The notes beneath the pieces were generated by a model. The model was not told the DNA's origin and did not search any database. It saw nothing but the letters and a program-made list of their open reading frames with translations. The position numbers and the translations under genes were made by a program. Below are positions 58,975 to 64,000 of a DNA stretch of 64,000 nt, piece by piece (the first letter of the stretch is position 1; each line of letters opens with the position of its first letter). The DNA is from Chloranthus sessilifolius (lineage: Eukaryota; Streptophyta; Magnoliopsida; Chloranthales; Chloranthaceae), in NCBI GenBank assembly GCA_021018995.1, contig CM037584.1:171386317-171450316 (forward strand). The letters run 5' to 3'.

Positions 58975-60679
58975 CAATTTAGCTGAGGAACTGTGAACAA
59001 AATTCTCCAAAATTTTTCATCAATCACTGTCAATTGCAAAGACTACTCTGATTGACTTGATTTAGTAAAGATGCCAAGCGTCTTTGATCAAACAAATCCA
59101 TTAGTTAAAGAACGGCAATCTTTCATAGAACTTGATATACCATGTTACAAGATTCTTTTGCATAGTAACAAAATTCTCCAATTTATTGATTAAGTCTCGT
59201 TTAAATTGCGAATATTTGTTCAAACACATTTTTCATGATTTAATCACGCCTTCCAGTTTTCCGAACTTTGCAATTAGATCACAAATTTTATGTCTTAATC
59301 ACTGTTCTTTCATGAGGTGTAATCTTCCTTATTAATAAACTATAGCTAAATAATATTTGTAAGTCTCTAGTTTAAACTTTCTGACTTTCATTCTGGTTTT
59401 TATTTTAAAAACTCCTAAGTTCCATAATTTTCTGATATCTCTTCTCGATTTTCTCTGAATTTTGCAAATCCACCCACACCCTCAGAGAATTTGCAGCCCC
59501 CGCCCCCCACCCCCCCAACACACGCACACACACACACACAATTGAGTTCTTTTATCCTCAATGTATAATTTCCAAATTTCGATTTGTTCTTAAAATTTTC
59601 CCGATTTTCTCCAAATCATGAATATTTTCCTCACTGAAAAATTTCTGATTCCTGACTTGGTGACTAAGGTTGTTTGGTACATATTTTTAAAGTTTATATG
59701 AGATATAGTATTCTAGTATTCCAACTATTAAGGGGACATTCAGATTCTGCAAACAACTCCAATGCAAATGATTGGGAAGTACTTAGGCTGCGTATGGCAT
59801 AATTCTCTGCTAGCCCCTGCCATAGCAGAGTTCACTTGCTTTAGCAGGTTCTCATCCTCTTTGCTAACATCCTGCTACCTGCTTTAGCAGGTACCCCTTC
59901 TCCTTGATAACTCCTTGCGTAGCAAGAATTTATGCAAGATTTACCTGTTCAGCAGTTCTACCTCCTCTCTACTCACTCCTTGCCGGGGCAGATTTTATTT
60001 GCTCTGGTAGGGAGCTAGTGCAGAGCAGGGAGGTTGCTGCTAGAGCAGGTAAATCCTTCTTTGCAGGGAGTTAGAAAAGAGAATGAGAATCAACTAAACC
60101 AGGTGAACTCTGTTGTCACAGGGGCTAGCAAAGCGCTATGCCATACGCAGCCTTAGCTAAAAACACATGGTAATTCAGGAACGAGCAGAGATTTACCTTG
60201 TGATCTTGATAGAAGATAGGTACTTATATTAGATGACTTAACCATGATATCAAATCTCGACTGATCAGTTTCATCGAGAACGAATATCGGGGTGGTACCG
60301 GTATCAGTTTCGGTGTTAGGCCGATACAGGTCAGTATCGGCCGATACAGGTCAGTATCGGCCGATACTGTCTCGGTATCGGCCGGAATGGACCGATACAA
60401 ATTTTTTATTTTATTTTATTTTTTTACTTTTTTCAAAAAAAGAAAGAGACTGATTCAGTATTGGCAATATCGTATCTGTATCGGCCAATACATATCGGTC
60501 CAAGATGGACCGACACGTGATACTGATAAAGGATACTAATACCTTCGAGTTAACATTAAATAAACTTTAAACAAATATTAATAAACATTGAAAATAAGCT
60601 CACCCCAAGGAGGGTTCGAGTCAATGCAGAACTCCAGGTCCTGGAGCTGCTCCTGAGGAGGGTGGCTGATGTCATTCAT
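47042..60679 (-). CDS. Nucleobase-ascorbate transporter (NAT/NCS2), 14 exons, intact
   Basis: Coding exons on the minus strand: 60,604-60,679; 58,414-58,511; 58,153-58,329; 57,309-57,409; 57,142-57,217; 57,001-57,060; 56,540-56,727; 56,327-56,423; 56,124-56,210; 55,590-55,648; 55,400-55,491; 55,244-55,321; 47,340-47,500; 47,042-47,254. Every intron reads GT...AG and the phases join to 1,563 bases: 520 residues plus stop, the usual length for plant NATs. Visible family marks are SHPPQEQLQ near the N-terminus, GTRLPTIVGGSYAFV (about 84-98), NYHCRTDRA (about 243-251), IESTGAY with the substrate-linked Glu291, the NAT signature ENVGLIGLTR (341-350), GSRRVVQVSAGFMIFFSI and the terminal EEFYTLPFNLNRFFPPT. 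The family moves nucleobases or ascorbate across membranes through 12 or more helices. The TM1 QH motif reads FQNY (Gln34-Asn35). From memory this fits a plant subgroup near Arabidopsis At2g26510, but the exact member is not certain. Intron 12 is 7.7 kb and holds the nested retroelements. The start ATG is the first after an in-frame TAA. Confidence 0.95.
47555..47700 (-). mobile_element. Possible tRNA-derived SINE in NAT intron 12
   Basis: On the minus strand, GTGGGTTCAAGTC (B-box-like) is followed by GGAATCAGCCTCTCC and GGCAAGGCTACC, a sequence type common in plant SINEs. TCTCTCTGTGTAG and GTCTTTTTGTGTAG at the two edges may be the target duplication. It ends about 50 bases upstream of exon 13. 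Confidence 0.5.
47815..48125. repeat. Direct repeat pair (GTGCATGGAGATCCGTGTGG)
   Basis: Two related segments start near 47,812 and 48,031, each with GTGCATGGAGATCCGTGTGG, GGGTGACA and a GAGCTGTCCGC/GAGTTGTCCGC stretch. A further piece continues on the far side of the copia insertion at 54,755-54,845, so the retroelements landed in this repeat. Confidence 0.65.
48303..48490 (+). mobile_element. TRIM-like LTR unit: LTR1, 57-bp internal domain, start of LTR2
   Basis: LTR1 (48,303-48,420, 118 bp) runs TGTTGGATTTGTCCCACATC to TTCTACA. A primer site TGGTATTAGAAC (48,421-48,432) follows, then a purine tract GTGAGGGGGCG just before LTR2 begins at 48,478. LTR1 is itself preceded by GTGCGGGGGAG, another polypurine tract, implying at least one more upstream unit. 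LTR2 is cut after 13 bases by the copia element and resumes at 54,640. Confidence 0.8.
48491..49005 (-). repeat. Copia 3' LTR (515 bp)
   Basis: It runs TATTGCGCGG to AAAACTACA on the plus strand. It shares CTCAAAT, AATCAAACACAATCACACA and a GAGCTTTTTCCTTATATA promoter-like stretch with the other LTR. The terminal TG is mutated to TA. Confidence 0.85.
49949..50133. mobile_element. hAT-type MITE, CARGGATCAAAAT family, inside copia
   Basis: It begins CAAGGATCAAAATATCGG; the right end read inward is CAGGGATCAAAATTTCGG. Flanks AATGCAAT (49,941-49,948) and AACGCAAT (50,134-50,141) match at 7 of 8. Removing it restores the copia NNC-YFKR reading. Because it sits in a known host sequence it fixes the family's ends. 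Confidence 0.93.
50208..50753 (-). repeat. 273-bp in-frame tandem duplication in copia reverse transcriptase
   Basis: Two units at about 50,208-50,480 and 50,481-50,753 differ by few bases. Each encodes the KGYAQ...GIDY...AVFLQVVKHTSIRVLLSIVAQLD-type segment and the HGDLKEEIYMNQPEGF-type segment. The 273-base offset is 91 codons. Confidence 0.9.
51682..52205. mobile_element. hAT-type MITE, TAGGGGTG family, inside copia integrase
   Basis: It begins TAGGGCTGTA and ends TACACCCCTA. Flanks CGCTTGAC and TGCTTGAT match at 6 of 8. The interior matches 41,892-42,395 in reverse. The copia integrase reading resumes on both sides (KRLRIDNGGEY). Confidence 0.9.
53530..53720 (-). repeat. 95-bp tandem duplication in copia gag
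   Basis: CTAGACATAG recurs 95 bases apart (53,541 and 53,636), each followed by GAAGTTTGAATTCTTCCCAA- or GAAGTTCAAATTCTTCCCAA-like sequence. It is not a multiple of three, so it shifts the gag frame. Confidence 0.85.
53901..54639 (-). repeat. Copia 5' LTR (739 bp) with 221-bp internal tandem duplication
   Basis: It runs TGTTGCGCAT to AAAACAACA on the plus strand. ACTATAATATCTC recurs at 54,137 and 54,358. The repeated block carries the TATA-like CCCTTATATAGAAGACACTA stretch and GTCGCTTGAGCGACTTAGAC, so this LTR has two copies of its likely promoter. The partner LTR has one. Confidence 0.9.
54640..54749 (+). mobile_element. TRIM-like LTR2, remainder after copia insertion
   Basis: It runs AGTCCCACATCGCTTG to TTTCTACA. 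With the 8 bases at 48,478-48,485 it totals 118 bp, exactly the length of LTR1. Shared landmarks are GGGCTATATATAACCT and GGTTTTGTGAGGTTGAGTTA. Confidence 0.88.
54880..55160 (-). repeat. Dispersed repeat, family R1 (reverse copy)
   Basis: On the minus strand, TGCCACATGGCGCACATCTA and AATCCAAGTAGTCCAACTAG match the R1 copy at 8,740. It lies in NAT intron 12 next to exon 12. Confidence 0.55.
57490..57780 (+). repeat. Dispersed repeat, family R1 (copy in NAT intron 3)
   Basis: GTTAGCCTAAAATTGGCGCC and CATCAAAGGATTCTAACCAT match 8,811-8,853, with a GGATTAGATGGTACTGACCC stretch as in 8,917-8,937. Confidence 0.65.
58640..58973. mobile_element. ACGTGGA-family MITE with adjacent (TA)n run
   Basis: CGACCGTCACTGTCCTCCAA on the left is mirrored by TTGGAGGACG on the right, with GAGCTCCATG/CACGTGGAGC words inside. 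A 78-base TA run follows (58,896-58,973). It lies in NAT intron 1 and is related to 42,864-43,303. Confidence 0.65.
59786..60152. mobile_element. PIF/Harbinger-like MITE in NAT intron 1 (367 bp)
   Basis: It begins GGCTGCGTATGGCAT and ends ATGCCATACGCAGCC, a perfect 15-base inverted end, flanked by TTA on both sides. The longer arms also pair (CTAGCCCCTG with CAGGGGCTAG). It is non-autonomous and well preserved, unlike its relative at 26,720-27,182. Confidence 0.92.
60243..60546. mobile_element. hAT-type MITE, GATACGTATCGG family, in NAT intron 1
   Basis: Flanks GACTTAAC (60,235-60,242) and GAGTTAAC (60,547-60,554) match at 7 of 8. The interior consists of CGGCCGATACAGGTCAGTAT tandem units and ATCGGTCC words. 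Terminal repeats are weak, so the class is inferred from the duplication length and interior. Confidence 0.65.
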
Positions 60680-61375
60680 AGCGCAGCCGACTTACTTTGA
60701 ATTCGCTTTGGATAACTGAGTAACCTTCTTCAAAGATTTAGATTCTCATAAATACTATTTTCCAAAGATTTAGATTCTCTTCACGGATCGGGATCGTGGT
60801 TTCGATTTCCATTTTATGTGTTACAGAGCTCTTCTTACAAAACCCAAATAGCATAAAAGAAATCATCAAGCATTCTACACAATTACTTCTTTATCAAACT
60901 CTCCAATGCACAGAAGAAAAAACTGCATTTAAACTTAATATAAATAAAACGAAGCTTTAAAAATAAAGAAATAGGACACTTGGAAAAAAAAACAGAAAAT
61001 AAAGCAAATATCTGGAACTTGGAAGAAGAAAGATCACCAAAGCTATTTTCCCTGTCCTTTCGAAACCCCACCTTAAACCCTCATTGTCCACCACTTTTTG
61101 TCCTGGAACTTCTCCTTGGTTTCTCCATAAATCTGCATTGAGCACAGTGAAATTTCGCTCATTTGTTAGACAATGCCTTGTTCAACTACCAAACACTGAG
61201 ACTAATTAATATGTGCAGTGTAATAAAAGTTGCAGGGTTTTGGTCCTTATTTATTTTCGACTTTTTGTTTTCATAAGGAAAGTAACAACTCAATTTCAAT
61301 TCAATAAGAGGAAAAAGACAATTCAGGTTACAAAATGATGGGTTTTCAGCCAACTGGATTGATAAATGAGAGAAA

Positions 61376-61377
<2 letters not shown>
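60680..61377 (-). other. Presumed NAT leader/promoter region
   Basis: It is upstream of the NAT ATG. A perfect donor word GTAAGT lies on the minus strand at about 60,694-60,699 and a TAA stop is in frame upstream of the ATG. The transcription start was not located. The minus-strand CT tract at 61,378-61,427 may be part of the leader or core promoter. Confidence 0.4.
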
Positions 61378-61433
<56 letters not shown>

Positions 61434-61478
61434 TGTTCATGAGAGAGAAAATTGTTATTGTTGGTCATTGGTGCTCGT

Positions 61479-61509
<31 letters not shown>
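61378..61509. repeat. Two (GA)n microsatellites upstream of NAT
   Basis: GA runs lie at 61,378-61,427 and 61,480-61,509. They read as CT on the NAT sense strand, a frequent feature of plant leaders and promoters. Confidence 0.9.
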
Positions 61510-62172
61510 TTAATGGGTTGGGTTATGAAGATATTCGCCTGACATCGTATCAACAGTTGGGATTATGAGTACCCGAGCAGGAGTATTTATTTCAGTGGAG
61601 GGTTTAATTAATTGAACTGATTGAATTCAAATTGAACGGTAACATTAGGACTCAAATACCCCCTGTTTTTTTGAAATTCTGTTGATGTCTTACCGTTTGG
61701 TAGCCCGGGAAAGTCGGTCAAAATCTAAATTTGTTGAGAGTTGCTTTGTCTTAGATTTGCAGTTTGGATCTATTTGACCCTTAATTGCAATTTCCAATTT
61801 TTATAAACTTGAAAGTTAAATTTTCTAGAGGCCCAGGACGATGCGTCAGAGTGCAGCCCTGACTGCTGCGCTTGGTCCAGCTGGGCATCATGTGGCACTT
61901 ATTACTCGGTTCAAGTGTCACGAGAACTTGGATAAGATCTATCGGGTATCACCCAAAAAATTGAGCATGATCCGATACATATACACTGTTGAAACTGTGA
62001 TTAAAGGTCCATAAAATCGATGCACTAAATTTGTTAGGCCTAACCTTATCTTTGACCCATCAAATAGAGGCTGAAAAAGTAAAAAAAAGGGTAAATTTTT
62101 TTAAAAATTTAATGCAACATGGCTGATCACTCAAGAACAGGTGTTGTTTTGGGTTGATGCAACCCTTCGCAT

Positions 62173-62252
62173 GGCACGTGGTTTGGAGCCCGGATGTAGC
62201 CCTCCGGGAACTGGCACGTGGTTTCGAGCCCGGATGTAGCCCTCCAGGAACA
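62173..62252 (+). repeat. 40-bp tandem duplication
   Basis: GGCACGTGGTTT(G/C)GAGCC is followed by CGGATGTAGCCCTCC in both units, at 62,173 and 62,213. Confidence 0.9.
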
Positions 62253-62460
62253 ATGTTATATGATAGGCAGGTTTTGTGCAAGCAAAGTGTAGTCGGCTCA
62301 TGTGCCTCGACACAATTGGCTGCAAGTGTAGTGGGGCCCAAGCAATGCAGGTCAGGAAGCCAGTCACGTCATGCCATGTTAGCCTCTTGCCCTTTGCCTA
62401 TACAAAACTTGCCTGTCATTTGTAATTTTCCAACTCATATTCCCTCCACAATTTTCTAAA

Positions 62461-62729
62461 GGGATAATTAGAGAAATATGCCTCAAAAGCAAACTTTTTA
62501 GCAAAAAAGACCTAACCTCAAACGTTTTAGAAAAACAGGTGCTTTCACAGGTTTTAGAGCTTCAGGAAACCGTGAAAGTACTGTTTTTCTAAAAATTTTG
62601 CAAAAAAATGTGCTTTCACAGTTTTCTAAAGCTCTAAAATCTGTGAAAGCACCAATTTTCTAAAATATTTGAGGTCGGGTCTTTTTTGCTAAAAAGTTTG
62701 TTTTTGGGGAACTATTTTCTAAAGTGCCC
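62461..62729. mobile_element. Mutator-like foldback MITE (269 bp)
   Basis: Nearly the whole element is an inverted repeat: CAAACTTTTTAGCAAAAAAG on the left is mirrored by CTTTTTTGCTAAAAAGTTTG on the right, and GTGCTTTCACAG pairs with CTGTGAAAGCAC. The ends are GGG and CCC. Flanks TTTTCTAAA (62,452-62,460) and TTTTTTAAA (62,730-62,738) match at 8 of 9, the duplication length of Mutator-like elements. Confidence 0.85.
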
Positions 62730-62929
62730 TTTTTTAAAACTATGATTCTTTGAAATTTATTTTGACCTTTTATGGTTTTATATCAATAAAAATGTAAATT
62801 TGAAAGTGGGTTGGTAATTACACCCCTCTAAGAAAGAGGCAGGGCCCAGCCCATTTATGCCTAGATGTGATAAGCCTGATGGCCTTTGGCAGGGGTTGAA
62901 TGGGAAGTGGCTTGAATAAAGGTAGCAAT

Positions 62930-63230
62930 GGGTCGGGCTGGTATTAACTCGACTAGACCTGATTAGGGTTAGGCCTCAACCTGAATCTGACCCGACCCAT
63001 TTAGAAAGTCTTTAGGCTGGGTCGGGTCAGTCCGGTTTGGGCTAAGTTAGGATCGTTAAAAGGGTAGGACTGAGAATGGGCCGGGTAGGGTTGGGGTTGG
63101 ATTCAGGTCGAAAGCCCTAGGCCTGAACTCAAGAGCTTGAGATTTTGGACCTGAACCTACCCATGGCAGGTCAGCTCGCCTTACCCGTCAGATCAACCCG
63201 ACCCATTTATAGCTGTAGTTTTGACCAAGG
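62930..63230. repeat. GGGTCGGG-family MITE fragment
   Basis: AATGGGTCGGGCTGG on the left and CCCGACCCATTTATAGCT on the right are imperfectly inverted, with GACCCGACCCATTT words inside. It is related to 44,026-44,325. Exact ends and target duplication were not resolved. Confidence 0.5.
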
Positions 63231-63900
63231 GTTAGAAACCGGGACATATCGGCATATCAGCAGAGTCCCAAGCCAATACTTGTATGCTATATCCGACACG
63301 CGTCAGCCAGCCAATCGGCCGATATTAAAATGCTTTTTTCTATTTTAAAATATTTAAAATAACTGAAAATTTTACCCAAAGGAAAATTTTGTATTATGCT
63401 CGATTTATATCGGATAGACATCAATAGATACTGACCCGTATGAGTCGATATGACTCGATATTAGACCCTATACTGAATCGGATTGTAATATCATATCGGG
63501 TGATTATTTGGATGTACCATCAACCAATTAGATGCTGATTCTATGCAGCATACATCCCAAAAAGAGAAAGTGTAATACACTAGCTGGTACATCGTCATCC
63601 AAGGATCAAAATGTGGTCACTTTTTGGAATGTGTGTCATTGTCATCCAAGGATCAAAAAGTGACCACATTTGATGGGACATCGTGATCATGTTCACTGTT
63701 TGGGATGTGTGTCATGTGAAATCAATATTTGATGGTAGTAGAATCATGATCTCTAAATCTGTTATGTGGAAGATTGGAATACAAAACGATCTCCATCATC
63801 TGATTCAAACCCATCAATAGTTTTTTACTTTATTTAAGTGAGGTGGTTATAACATAAGGTGTTGTGTTAGTAACGCCAGACAATTGTAGAATGTGATTCG
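63230..63900. repeat. GATACG/ATCGG scraps and a dispersed repeat
   Basis: 63,240-63,500 carries ATATCGG/GATATGACTCGATA words of the palindromic MITE family. 63,590-63,870 matches the closing segment of the 30.8-35.8 kb array units (GATGTGTGTC, CCATCATCTGATTC) and holds a direct repeat GTCATCCAAGGATCAAAA (63,595 and 63,643). Confidence 0.5.
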
Positions 63901-64000
63901 AAGGACCTGATACGAAAATACCATTTGCAAATTATATAGTAAAAATATCTCCATCCTGTGATTCCATGCGGTCAAACACTTTTAAATGAACGGGTACCAT

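Noticed and set aside
61186..61440. Minus-strand frame with a serine-leucine repeat as a signal peptide
   Set aside because: It is the translation of the (GA)n microsatellite.

Overview
This window is nuclear DNA from a flowering plant. It carries two spliced, intron-rich plant genes, both on the minus strand, and most of the remainder is layered, decayed transposable elements. Plant signs include a nucleobase-ascorbate transporter (NAT) gene, a ZFN1-type CCCH zinc-finger gene, CT/GA-rich leader sequence, a telo-box, copia and gypsy retrotransposons primed by initiator-methionine tRNA, a plant-type LINE, tRNA-derived SINEs and many hAT, PIF/Harbinger and Mutator-like MITEs. The kilobase-scale introns filled with repeats suggest a large genome. 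I cannot name the species; an early-diverging angiosperm is possible but is only a guess.

Layout. 1-2.5 kb: LTR-like and AT-rich debris, a 0.5-kb T-rich tract and a broken hAT transposase. 2.5-8.7 kb: a degenerate LINE on the plus strand. 10.0-11.0 kb: a copia reverse transcriptase/RNase H relic. 11.3-12.6 kb: a PIF/Harbinger-like element with LTR-like filler. 13.1-26.1 kb: the first three coding exons of a CCCH gene (minus). Its second intron holds a full-structure but dead Ty3/gypsy element with two hAT MITEs inside it, and its first intron holds two SINEs and a 171-bp tandem repeat. 26.7-46.5 kb: intergenic, with MITEs, a tandem array of diverged units bounded by (TA)n at 30.7-35.8 kb, and a G-box cluster near 41.6 kb. 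47.0-60.7 kb: a NAT gene that reassembles from 14 exons into an unbroken 520-residue frame. 60.7-64 kb: probable NAT leader and promoter, GA microsatellites and more MITEs.

The nesting is legible. In NAT intron 12 a TRIM-like element was interrupted by a 6.1-kb Ty1/copia element (5-bp duplication), which was then hit by two hAT MITEs (8-bp duplications). The host gene still splices in frame on paper. At least nine hAT-type insertions in the window show an 8-bp target duplication matching at 6 to 8 positions, and the broken hAT transposase at 1.9 kb belongs to the class of enzyme that would mobilise them. Short tandem duplications recur inside the retroelements.

I found no CRISPR, operon, defence locus or clearly new enzymatic system. 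The items most worth a second look are the intact NAT gene with its nested intron, the TRIM concatemer, the (TA)n-bounded array, the palindromic hAT MITE family and the isolated G-box cluster. All exon joins were made by eye from GT/AG sites and protein similarity recalled from memory; no alignment or database search was run.
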